A stretch of DNA of 61,697 bases from CAZFGN01 sp964518695 (GTDB lineage: Bacteria; Patescibacteriota; Minisyncoccia; UBA6257; Colwellbacteraceae), in the NCBI GenBank assembly GCA_964518695.1, contig CAZFGN010000001.1:1-61697 (forward strand). The letters are read 5' to 3'. Below the pieces are notes generated by a model. It did not search any database. It had not been told where the DNA came from and saw nothing but the letters and a program-made list of their open reading frames with translations. A program made the position numbers and the translations under genes. This document shows positions 1 through 7,673 of this stretch, in pieces (position 1 is the stretch's first letter; every line of letters starts with the position of its first letter).

Positions 1-524
1 TTGTTATTGAAGGGGTGTTTGATTTCTTTCATTTCGGTTATCAAGTCCGCCCTCTCTACAAAAGCCTCATGTGCGTCTCTCCCAGTAAAAATAACAAATT
101 TTTCTGGCGGTAAATCTTTAACTATTTTCAAAACTTCTTCGGCGGTTAATAGACCCAAAGAAACTGCGACGTTTACTTCGTCAAGAATTATTAAGTCCCT
201 CTTGGGCAATTCTTCTTTAAAGTAATTCAGGGCTTCTCTAGCGGCTTTAGCGTGCTCTTCTTTAGGCAATTGATCCCCCAAGATACCTACAAAACCCAAA
301 CCCATTTTTTTAAGTTCGAAATTACTATGGCCGGTTGTTCCATCTTTTCCGCCGGAGGAAGATCCGCTTTTCATGGAAATTTCTGCGAAATCCTCGCCTG
401 ATTTCCAAGGACCTTTAATAAATTGAATCATTAAAACATTCTTCCCGCGTCCGACTGCTCTCATCGCTTGCCCCAAAGAAGCGGTGGTTTTACCTTTGCC
501 ATTGCCTGTAAAAATTATAAGCAT
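1..524 (-). CDS. cobO: Cob(I)yrinic acid a,c-diamide adenosyltransferase, CobO/BtuR family (3' end cut by window edge)
   Basis: ATP:corrinoid adenosyltransferase that puts the 5'-deoxyadenosyl group on cobalamin or its precursors. The start is the ATG at 524-522, giving MLIIFTGNGKGKTTAS with the family P-loop GNGKGKTT at residues 7-14. Further family signatures are MIQFIKGPW near residue 35, a Walker-B-like LIILDEVNVA near 120 and FTGRDAHEAF near 150. About 174 codons are visible against a usual 170-200, so only the extreme C-terminus is missing. The start lies 3 nt after the thioredoxin reductase stop, so it is probably the last known gene of the operon. No other B12 synthesis genes are seen; salvage for a B12-dependent enzyme such as class II ribonucleotide reductase is an inference. 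Confidence 0.9.
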   Translation of the reverse strand, partial: MLIIFTGNGKGKTTASLGQAMRAVGRGKNVLMIQFIKGPWKSGEDFAEISMKSGSSSGGKDGTTGHSNFELKKMGLGFVGILGDQLPKEEHAKAAREALNYFKEELPKRDLIILDEVNVAVSLGLLTAEEVLKIVKDLPPEKFVIFTGRDAHEAFVERADLITEMKEIKHPFNN

Positions 525-527
525 GAT

Positions 528-1448
528 TTAAGTGTGATCTATGTAACTTGGCAGACCTTTAAGATCTTTGATTATAGCAACCGCAGCAATAGTGCCATCG
601 CTAACCGATTTTGTGATTTGGTTTACTCCACCCCTTGCCATGCCAACAGTCCAAACTTTGGGACGACTGGCGCGCATATTTTCATCAACTTTTATAAAAT
701 TGCCGCTTGTTTCTAGGCCTAACTGTCTTGCGAAATCAAGTGAGGAAGCCACCCCTAAAGAAACAAACAGGGCGTCTAAGTTCAGCTCCGAGTCATTATC
801 TAAGATCGCTCTTTTAGCCAGATTACCGTCTCCTTTTATCTCTTTTATTTTACCTTTGATTACTTCAATGTTCTTAGACCGGAGTAAGTTTGTGTAAGCC
901 TCTGACATGTTTATTTCCGGACCTTGGGAGATTATCCTAACAGATTTAGCATAAGCCGAAAGTTCCGCGGCCTCTTCGGCCGCCAGATTGCCGTTCCCTA
1001 GAACAGTAACATCTTGACCTTTGTAAATAGGCCCGTCGCAAAGGGCGCAATAATGAACACCTTTGTTTGTATATTCTTTTTCGCCAGGTACACTCGCTTT
1101 CAGATAGTTAGCGCCATGGGCTAAAACTAGATTTCTACAATTGAACTCTTGTAAGCTAGCTGTTTTAACCGAAAAAACACCATCTCTTTCTTCTATGTGA
1201 GTAACCTCTTGTTTTTCGTACACAACATTATGATTTTTCGCTTGTACAACCATATTGTCGAGAAGAGTTCTGCCGGAAATGCCATCCGGAAAACCGGGGA
1301 AATTGCGGATATCAACCGCGTAAGCTAAACCACTTTCATTATCAATTCCTATTACTAGTACAGTGACGCCTGCTCTTACAAGAAAAATAGATGTGGACCA
1401 CGCCGCCGGTCCAGCACCCACTACAATTACATCGTAGTCTTTTTTCAC
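528..1448 (-). CDS. trxB: Thioredoxin reductase-like FAD/NAD(P) disulfide oxidoreductase
   Basis: Flavoprotein of the low-molecular-weight thioredoxin reductase family (306 aa, normal length about 310). The N-terminal FAD Rossmann motif is VVGAGPAAWS (residues 9-18). The redox-active pair is CALC within HYCALCDGP near residue 135. A second Rossmann motif, VLGNGNLAAEEA, follows, and the C-terminal FAD motif reads TVGMARGGVNQ. The NADPH-specific HRRxxxR signature expected after the second Rossmann fold is not present (the sequence there is IISQGPEINMSEAY), so the electron donor may not be NADPH. It lies between mnmA and cobO in a compact operon. Its likely role is reduction of thioredoxin or another thiol carrier. 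Confidence 0.88.
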   Translation of the reverse strand: MKKDYDVIVVGAGPAAWSTSIFLVRAGVTVLVIGIDNESGLAYAVDIRNFPGFPDGISGRTLLDNMVVQAKNHNVVYEKQEVTHIEERDGVFSVKTASLQEFNCRNLVLAHGANYLKASVPGEKEYTNKGVHYCALCDGPIYKGQDVTVLGNGNLAAEEAAELSAYAKSVRIISQGPEINMSEAYTNLLRSKNIEVIKGKIKEIKGDGNLAKRAILDNDSELNLDALFVSLGVASSLDFARQLGLETSGNFIKVDENMRASRPKVWTVGMARGGVNQITKSVSDGTIAAVAIIKDLKGLPSYIDHT

Positions 1449-1488
1449 GATCTAAGTTTACCAGGCTTGTGATCACCGCAACAAGTCT

Positions 1489-2547
1489 TCAACTAATTAT
1501 GCCTCCACCGAGCACGCGACCACTAGGTGAATAGATTACCGCTGATTGTCCCGGAGCTACAAATTTCTGCGGCTTATCGAATTCAAGCCTATAACTGGAG
1601 TTTCCCAATCTACTTATGATCGCCGTAGAAAGCGGCTGGCGATAGCGAACTCTTGCTAAAACACGGAGGGGTGATTTAGGAATGCCGCTTATCCAGTTTA
1701 CAGAAGTAAGACTAATTTCTTTCTTGAATAAATCAGAATTGTCGCTACCTTCAGCTAAAACAATTGTATTACTCGAAGCATTTTTCTCGGAAATATAATA
1801 CGGTTTACCACCTGCGAATCCGATTCCATGGCGTTGGCCAACAGTGTAGAAATGGATGCCCTCATGTTCACCAAGAACAAGTCCGTCAGTGCTAACGATT
1901 AAACCTGTCTTAGGAGGCAACCATTCTCCTAAGAATTCTTTTAGGGTTACCTTACCCACAAAACAAAGGCCTTGTGAATCTTTCTTATTGGCTGTAGGCA
2001 AATCTGCTTTTTCAGCTAGTCTACGAACATTGGATTTCAAATAATCTCCTACAGGAAACAAGCAATGCTTTAGTTCGTTTTGAGTCAAGGTCCAGAGAAA
2101 ATAAGACTGATCTTTGTTCTTATCTTTGGCTTCATAGAGAACAAATGTATCCCCTATTTTTTTCAGTTTCACGTAGTGGCCGGTAGCAATGTAATCGGCT
2201 CCCATTGCCAAAGCTTTTTTTAAAAACAAACCGAATTTGATTTCACGATTGCACATCACATCCGGATTAGGGGTTAAACCTCCAGAATAATTCTCTACCA
2301 TATAATCAACAACAAGCGATTTATATTCTTTCTCCAAATCAAAAATGTAGAAAGGGATGCCCAAATGTTCCGCCACCAGACGTGCATCCTCGGCCTCTTT
2401 AACATCGCAACCGAGCCTATTCCAACAACGAAGATGAATACCTACAACATCAAAACCTTGATTCTTGAGCAAGTGAGCCGCGATTGATGAATCTACTCCG
2501 CCGGAAAGCCCGATGAAAACTTTATGCTTTTTCAACCCTTTCAACAT
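1489..2547 (-). CDS. mnmA: tRNA-specific 2-thiouridylase MnmA
   Basis: ATP-dependent thiolase making 2-thiouridine at the wobble base of Lys, Glu and Gln tRNAs. The PP-loop SGGVDSS is at residues 15-21. The catalytic cysteine lies in NPDVMCN (Cys99) and the second cysteine in GLCFVG (Cys195). ATGHYVK and KDQSYFLW are family motifs. At 352 aa it is full length, including the C-terminal beta-barrel. The start codon lies 26 nt inside the end of efp, and no later Met precedes the PP-loop, so the overlap is probably real and the two genes are likely translationally coupled. Glu and Lys tRNAs occur elsewhere in the window (anticodons CTC and TTT); the latter is an expected substrate. Confidence 0.96.
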   Translation of the reverse strand: MLKGLKKHKVFIGLSGGVDSSIAAHLLKNQGFDVVGIHLRCWNRLGCDVKEAEDARLVAEHLGIPFYIFDLEKEYKSLVVDYMVENYSGGLTPNPDVMCNREIKFGLFLKKALAMGADYIATGHYVKLKKIGDTFVLYEAKDKNKDQSYFLWTLTQNELKHCLFPVGDYLKSNVRRLAEKADLPTANKKDSQGLCFVGKVTLKEFLGEWLPPKTGLIVSTDGLVLGEHEGIHFYTVGQRHGIGFAGGKPYYISEKNASSNTIVLAEGSDNSDLFKKEISLTSVNWISGIPKSPLRVLARVRYRQPLSTAIISRLGNSSYRLEFDKPQKFVAPGQSAVIYSPSGRVLGGGIIS

Positions 2548-3091
2548 AGGCGCCAGTTTCTGTATTTATCCTGATGATATCATCAACATTAATGAAAAGC
2601 GGAACGTTAACTTTAGCACCAGACTCTATTGTTACAGCCTTGTTGCCGCCAGAGGCAGTGTCTCCTTTGATGGCAGGTGGAGCTTCAATAACCTTATATT
2701 CAGCTTTAATGGGTAGTTTTGTGCCTACAACTTCTCCATTAAAGGTAAGAGCCGTTAAAATAATATTCGGCATAAGATACCCAATTTGACCCTGAAGCTT
2801 CTCTTCTTCTATCTTGAATCTCTTTGAGGGGTCGTGAGGATAAGAGAACCAATGCTCACCCTTGTGCCCGTAGAGATATTTTAAATCGCGTTTTTCTATC
2901 TCGGCTTCATAGATAGAATCGTTTTGATGGAAGGTCCTGTCTTGAACAGCTCCGGTCACCATATTTCTTAATTTGGTTTTACTGACCGGTTTTCTCTGTT
3001 GCATTCTCAAAAATTCGTATTCCAAAACTTCCCAAGGCTTACCTTCCACAATAATAAAAACTCCGGGTTTTAATTCGTTATATGAAAGCAT
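2522..3091 (-). CDS. efp: Translation elongation factor P, with atypical tip loop
   Basis: EF-P rescues ribosomes stalled at polyproline. The 189-aa length and three-domain layout are normal: N-terminal KOW-like domain at about 1-65, then two OB domains, ending in the usual region GAYVERV. The loop that reaches the peptidyl-transferase centre reads RMQQRKPV (residues 29-36). Aligned without gaps to the E. coli loop KPGKGQAF, the modified lysine (K34) becomes Gln32 and the PGKG motif is absent. The gene lies 8 nt downstream of the VirD4-like ATPase and overlaps mnmA. The family assignment is firm; how the tip works without the modifiable residue is unknown. Confidence 0.94.
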   Translation of the reverse strand: MLSYNELKPGVFIIVEGKPWEVLEYEFLRMQQRKPVSKTKLRNMVTGAVQDRTFHQNDSIYEAEIEKRDLKYLYGHKGEHWFSYPHDPSKRFKIEEEKLQGQIGYLMPNIILTALTFNGEVVGTKLPIKAEYKVIEAPPAIKGDTASGGNKAVTIESGAKVNVPLFINVDDIIRINTETGAYVERVEKA

Positions 3092-3099
3092 TATTGAAT

Positions 3100-4578
3100 T
3101 TATTTTTCTTTCCTTTCTCCGTCTCGCTCAAGTCCCTCGCCTAGATTCGGAGAGAACGACGACGAAGCGGGTTTATCAACCGATCTAGAGAGGACTTCGC
3201 GCAATTCTTCCAAATTCACCTGTTTTCTCTCTTTTTTAGGCGTCTCTAGAATCTCAAGCGATTGTTCGGATCTGCGATCTCCTTTCTTTATGATTTCTTC
3301 TCTGCCACCGGACCACTCTTCGTCTATTTTTTCAGTCACAGCCTCAGATGAAATGGCGTATTTTCTGCGGTTATTTTCTATGATGACATCGATAGGAGAT
3401 TGTTCTTTTTGATCTTTAGGGGATAAAGTCTCGGCGGAAAAAGGATGAGAAGTAACGCCATCGATCATTAATTTTATATAAATATTATGATTGGGCAAGT
3501 TTACTAAATCGTTTGCGTTGAATTCGGGGTTGAATTCCTTTTCTAAAAATTCAGCATCTTCAGCTCCCACTCTAAAAGAAACAATCGTGCCAATGTTGCC
3601 AAAAATGGCAGGCCTGACTTTTTCATCTAACTGTTCTATGTATTGATGGGCAAGTACTAAATTAAGGCGGTATTTTCTCGCTTCTGAAAGGATGCTAGCG
3701 AATGATTCGGTAGAGAAATTCTGAAATTCGTCAATATAGAGGTAGAAATCCTTTCTTTCTTGTTCAGGGATATTCACTCTACCCATAGCGGCTAATTGCA
3801 TTTTGGTTATAAGCATAGCCCCCAAGAGGGCGGAGTTATCTTCACCGATGCGTCCTTTCGCCAGATTAGCTATAAAAATTTTACTGTCGTCCATAATTTT
3901 TCTTATATCTATCGTGGAATGAGGTTGGCCAATAATATTTCTTATTAATGGATTAGCCGAAAACTGGCCCACTTTATTCAAGATGGCGGCGGTCGCTTCC
4001 GTTTCCAGTTTTTGAGTGTAACGGGCAAATTCATTAAGCCAAAAACTTTTAATAATAGGGTCGCTCAACCCGCTTACCACCTGTTTACGGTAATCTTTGT
4101 CGGTCAAAAGGCGCATTATGCCCAATAGGGTGGAACCCGGATACTCGAGGAGAGAAAGTAGGGAATTGTTTAGAATATATTCCATCCTCGCTGACCAAAC
4201 ATCCGGCCAAATTTTTTTGAATATACCCATCAATCCTGAAGCCACGATATGATGATACTCGTCCCCTACTCTTTCTAAGGGATTGAAACCAAAAGGATGT
4301 TTTATGTCAGCCGGATTGAAATAAATGACATCGTCTATCCTATTTTCCGGAATAAAGTTAAGAATTTTTTCAGCGAAGTCCCCATGCGGATCAACCAAAC
4401 CGACACCACGGCCGGATATAATATCTTCTATAACCATATTTTCCATCATAGTGGTTTTGCCACTACCAGTTTTACCAATAACATAAATATGGCGACGTCG
4501 ATCGTCTGTTTTGATTCCAAACTTAACTTGTCTATTCCTGAAATTTGTCTGCCCTAAAGGCGTAATTATTTCTTTCAT
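3100..4578 (-). CDS. VirD4/TraG-like coupling ATPase (type IV secretion DNA-pump family)
   Basis: Hexameric P-loop ATPase of the HerA/VirD4/TraG group. Walker A is GKTGSGKTT (residues 35-43 counted from the ATG at 4578). Early family motifs are VGLVDPHGDF and FNPLE. Walker B is FYLYIDEFQNF (about residues 278-288), followed by the TraG/TraD C-terminal signature LSEARKYRLNLVLAHQY. The last ~90 residues are charged and low complexity. A TTG start at 4587 would overlap the upstream stop; the ATG at 4578 is preferred. Unlike classical VirD4 it has no N-terminal membrane anchor, but the upstream gene encodes a membrane protein overlapping or abutting it, so the two probably form one complex. No relaxase or mating-pore genes are nearby, so the substrate is unknown. 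Confidence 0.85.
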   Translation of the reverse strand: MKEIITPLGQTNFRNRQVKFGIKTDDRRRHIYVIGKTGSGKTTMMENMVIEDIISGRGVGLVDPHGDFAEKILNFIPENRIDDVIYFNPADIKHPFGFNPLERVGDEYHHIVASGLMGIFKKIWPDVWSARMEYILNNSLLSLLEYPGSTLLGIMRLLTDKDYRKQVVSGLSDPIIKSFWLNEFARYTQKLETEATAAILNKVGQFSANPLIRNIIGQPHSTIDIRKIMDDSKIFIANLAKGRIGEDNSALLGAMLITKMQLAAMGRVNIPEQERKDFYLYIDEFQNFSTESFASILSEARKYRLNLVLAHQYIEQLDEKVRPAIFGNIGTIVSFRVGAEDAEFLEKEFNPEFNANDLVNLPNHNIYIKLMIDGVTSHPFSAETLSPKDQKEQSPIDVIIENNRRKYAISSEAVTEKIDEEWSGGREEIIKKGDRRSEQSLEILETPKKERKQVNLEELREVLSRSVDKPASSSFSPNLGEGLERDGERKEK

Positions 4579-4583
4579 AAGAT

Positions 4584-5879
4584 TCAACCAATAATAGGTA
4601 AGCTCGATGGGGCACTTCCCTTTTTAGCTTCTAAACGTTCTAAGCTCGTCGCTCCCACTATTGTTATTGGGGGATGATATATTGTTGCCAATTCTTCAAC
4701 TGAAAGTATACAAGTCTTGAAACGTAAAGAGAAAGGTCGCTTTGGTTCTAAAGGCATTTCTCGATCTAAATAACTTTTGAATAGCTTCTTTTTGCGCCTT
4801 AATAACCTCGGTATACGATAGAATAGACCCACAGCTCTCGGCACCGTAATAGTCCCAGGATTAGGACGAAAAGAGTTAAGATTTTGGGTCCTGAACTGAT
4901 TAATAGCACCCATCACCGCGGAGACATTGGAACCCGTGAAAGAATCTTTTTTATCTAAGTAAATGAACCGTAGGATAGTTTCGAATCCGGGCTTAGATGT
5001 TTTGTTTTCAACCGCTTTCAAAAAGTCTTGTTCGCCAGGGCTAAGTCTTGCTGCGTTAGATGGTTTTGCTTCACCACCCCCTCCAGACCAAACAGGATAT
5101 TTAGCTGGTGCCCAAATTAAATTTTTTAAGAATTCCATGAATACGTCAACTATTCCACTCCCCGATGTTTTAGCGTTTCTACCCATAACTTTATTGATTA
5201 CCTCCTCGGCTTCAGTTTTCCAATTATCACCTGTTGGTCTAATGAGAATCTCTAACCAAATCATCTCATCATCTTTAAGGCCGGCCATTGTTTCAGAAAT
5301 AGTAGCTATCGGATCCAACCTTCTCTCTTCAATAATATCTTCGAAAAATTGATAGGTTTTAATGGGATAATAATTCTCTCTCGCCAAAATAAAATCGGCG
5401 CCAAAAATATCAAAGGTATCATTTGGCAAATCGCCACCAAATCTGCGAACGTAATCTTCTGTTACATGTATTTCCGTTTCAGGATATTGAGCAAAAAAAG
5501 CAGATTCAACGAGGGGCTTATGTTTCTCTGGTATGTAAGCGTAAAAGTGCATGCCTTGAGCAAAACCAACCATTTCGAAGGACATCCATTCTTCTACCTT
5601 GCCAAACCACCACTTATCAATCCATTTGAATCCAAAACTGTAAGTAGCGTAAAGACTCGCGAAAACCTGTTCCATGGATTTTGGAGATCTCAAGTTTTCT
5701 TTTGGAATTTTGATTTCCAAGTTTATCCACTTTATTTCGTTTATAAATTTTCTGCGTATTTTCATCAGCCACCAATTTTTCACCCAAATAAGGAGTAGAT
5801 AAGAAGCTGCAAACAGAACAATAAGCCACGTCCATTTATCGAAGAATACGGCTGTAGTCGCAAAAATTTCGTCAAGCAT
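4584..5879 (-). CDS. Conserved membrane-anchored protein, partner of the VirD4-like ATPase
   Basis: I do not recognise a characterised family. The 431-aa protein has one clear N-terminal membrane helix (about residues 16-33, WTWLIVLFAASYLLLIWV) followed by a basic stop-transfer stretch, with the rest predicted cytoplasmic. A glycine- and proline-rich linker near residues 270-285 separates two soluble halves, and a basic patch (RIPRLLRRKKKLFKSYL) follows later. It starts within the TAATG overlap of the upstream regulator gene and ends against the ATPase gene, so the three are coupled. By position it may anchor the ATPase to the inner membrane, in the way the N-terminal domain of VirD4 does in other bacteria; that is inference. 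Confidence 0.72.
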   Translation of the reverse strand: MLDEIFATTAVFFDKWTWLIVLFAASYLLLIWVKNWWLMKIRRKFINEIKWINLEIKIPKENLRSPKSMEQVFASLYATYSFGFKWIDKWWFGKVEEWMSFEMVGFAQGMHFYAYIPEKHKPLVESAFFAQYPETEIHVTEDYVRRFGGDLPNDTFDIFGADFILARENYYPIKTYQFFEDIIEERRLDPIATISETMAGLKDDEMIWLEILIRPTGDNWKTEAEEVINKVMGRNAKTSGSGIVDVFMEFLKNLIWAPAKYPVWSGGGGEAKPSNAARLSPGEQDFLKAVENKTSKPGFETILRFIYLDKKDSFTGSNVSAVMGAINQFRTQNLNSFRPNPGTITVPRAVGLFYRIPRLLRRKKKLFKSYLDREMPLEPKRPFSLRFKTCILSVEELATIYHPPITIVGATSLERLEAKKGSAPSSLPIIG

Positions 5880-6718
5880 TACTTTCTCAAGTGTTCTTTG
5901 AGGGCGTAAGTCCCACGGCTAACTAAAACAAATCTTGGATCTTTGATAAGCTCGTTGTGGACAGTAGCAGGATGAGATTGTTTTTTCGTCAGATTATTAA
6001 CTAAAGAAGCTATCTCTTTAAAGTGGAGTGGGGCGTTCGCATATTTCATAACCAGGAAACTTTTATCCCTTACCGTTTTTGGATTTACATTAATCCAATG
6101 TTTAGCCCCTAAATCGCCCCGAGGACCTACTCCAAAACGTTTAGAGGCGGATAGATAATTTACTATTAAAACTTCTGGCAAGTTAAATTTATTAGTTGCT
6201 GTTTCCAGAAATCTCGCAAAGTCATGCTGTTTGAATTTCAATAGACTATGAATTACATCCGAAGCTAATTGATATGCCCTTTTATCATTATGCCAAATAT
6301 CATGCCAGTCATTATTGTGAGGAATTATTTCGGGCTCACCAATCACCTTAACCAAAAGGTGAAGTTCGTTTGACAAAACACCCTCTTCGTATTTTACTCC
6401 AAAAAGTGTCCGTAAATCTCTAACTAACAAATCTCCACGCCTCAAATTGCCGATCCTATTTAGATAATCATTAATAAGCTTAAGAACAATTTGAGATTCC
6501 TTTTGATCTATAGATTTTCTTATGTTCTCCAAACAACTTTCTTCGATTTGCCTAACTCGCTCGCGAGTTAAGCCATAAGAATGTCCTAAAGAAGCTAAAG
6601 TTTTAACTTTTTCGCCGTAGAGACCGTAACGGTTTGTTAAAACTTTAGCAGACCTATCATCCAGTCGTCCAATAGATTCGTCTATGATTTTTCTGATTCT
6701 TAAGGGTGTACCAAGCAT
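5879..6718 (-). CDS. Sigma-70 region-4 / HARE-HTH domain DNA-binding regulator
   Basis: The N-terminal 75 residues match sigma-70 region 4: LDDRSAKVLTNRYGL, then a helix-turn-helix with LASLGHSYGLTRERVRQIEE (about 41-60), the -35-recognition helix. No region 2 (core-binding, -10 melting) is present, so this is not a complete sigma factor. The C-terminal 65 residues (about 215-279) resemble the HARE-HTH/RpoE-delta winged helix: HFKEIASLVN, then DPRFVLVSRGTYAL. It is the first gene of the operon, downstream of a promoter at 6725-6753, and overlaps the next gene by one nucleotide (TAATG). It is probably a transcription regulator or RNA-polymerase-associated factor, possibly for its own operon. 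Confidence 0.8.
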   Translation of the reverse strand: MLGTPLRIRKIIDESIGRLDDRSAKVLTNRYGLYGEKVKTLASLGHSYGLTRERVRQIEESCLENIRKSIDQKESQIVLKLINDYLNRIGNLRRGDLLVRDLRTLFGVKYEEGVLSNELHLLVKVIGEPEIIPHNNDWHDIWHNDKRAYQLASDVIHSLLKFKQHDFARFLETATNKFNLPEVLIVNYLSASKRFGVGPRGDLGAKHWINVNPKTVRDKSFLVMKYANAPLHFKEIASLVNNLTKKQSHPATVHNELIKDPRFVLVSRGTYALKEHLRK

Positions 6719-6724
6719 GTTATA

Positions 6725-6753
6725 ACATTACAACTTTTTTATATTGAAGTCAA
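6725..6753 (-). promoter_or_regulatory. Promoter of the regulator-ATPase-efp-mnmA operon
   Basis: On the minus strand, -35 TTGACT (6748-6753), a 17-nt spacer and -10 TAATGT (6725-6730). The -10 ends 6 nt before the start codon, so the transcript would start at or within a base or two of the ATG. Confidence 0.55.
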
Positions 6754-6765
6754 GTCAATCTAAGT

Positions 6766-7671
6766 CTATCTCTTTTTAGATCGGCTTAAGTTGTGCCAAA
6801 CTACCAATAGGGGGCTCGCCACGAAGATGGAAGAATAGGTTCCAAATACAGTACCTATAAGGATCACGAGAATAAAGTACTGTAAGCTAATCGGGCCGAG
6901 TAAATATAAGGCGAGAAGGACAAGAACCAACGTAAGTGATGTATTGATTGACCTTATAAAGGTTTCGTTCACACTTTTATTGACAGTTTCATCCAAATTT
7001 AGTTCGACCTGTTTTGACTTTAAAAGTTTTTCACGTATTCGATCAAAAACAACTATAGTGTCATGTACTGAAAAGCCCATAACTACGAGTAAAGCTACAA
7101 TGAAATTCGTGTCCATCGCCACCCCGATAAATTTTCCTAAAGCCGCGAATACACCGGCAGGGATAATAACGTCATGAGCTAAGGTTAATAAAGTTATAAC
7201 GCCGTACTTCCAGGAACTGACTGGTCTGGACACTTTTCTAAAAACGATGGCCACATAAATAGAAATGGCGGCCATAACTAGGACTACAGCCGTGATGGAC
7301 TTTCTCCTTAATTCTTGCGAAACAGAGGGGCTAACTCTCTGGAAATCAAAATCCTCCGCACCGCTGAAACTCTTCTCAATCGCGCTGAAATGGGTTTGTC
7401 TCTCACTATCTGGTATCTCCGGTAACGTAACCGCGTAGGTGTCACTCGCTCTATCAAAAGCAAGCCCAGAAACTTCAAGACCTAAGTTTGATCTAAAAAA
7501 TTCTTCCAGTTTTTGAGCATCTGTGCCCGGAACTTTAATTTGCCACAGCGTCCCGCCCGTGAAATCCACCGCTAGGCTAAACCCAAAAACAATCATACTT
7601 ACGATTCCAGCTATAACGAGAACGCCGGAAACGGTAAGAAATATTTTTTTATGTCCTATAACGTTTATCAT
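6766..7671 (-). CDS. secF: Protein translocase subunit SecF
   Basis: Membrane partner of SecD that uses the proton motive force to help SecYEG release exported proteins. The 301-aa protein has an N-terminal membrane helix (about 10-30), the family motif VDFTGGTLWQI (34-44), a short periplasmic domain, then five further helices. VVMGFSVHDTIVVFDRIRE and the SINTSLTLVLVLLALYLLG stretch are typical of SecF. It begins 2 nt after the secD stop. Confidence 0.96.
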   Translation of the reverse strand: MINVIGHKKIFLTVSGVLVIAGIVSMIVFGFSLAVDFTGGTLWQIKVPGTDAQKLEEFFRSNLGLEVSGLAFDRASDTYAVTLPEIPDSERQTHFSAIEKSFSGAEDFDFQRVSPSVSQELRRKSITAVVLVMAAISIYVAIVFRKVSRPVSSWKYGVITLLTLAHDVIIPAGVFAALGKFIGVAMDTNFIVALLVVMGFSVHDTIVVFDRIREKLLKSKQVELNLDETVNKSVNETFIRSINTSLTLVLVLLALYLLGPISLQYFILVILIGTVFGTYSSIFVASPLLVVWHNLSRSKKR

Positions 7672-7673
7672 CT

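Noticed and set aside
1..530. Cobalamin riboswitch for cobO
   Set aside because: cobO starts 3 nt after the preceding stop, leaving no room, and no B12-box-like sequence was noticed upstream of the operon.
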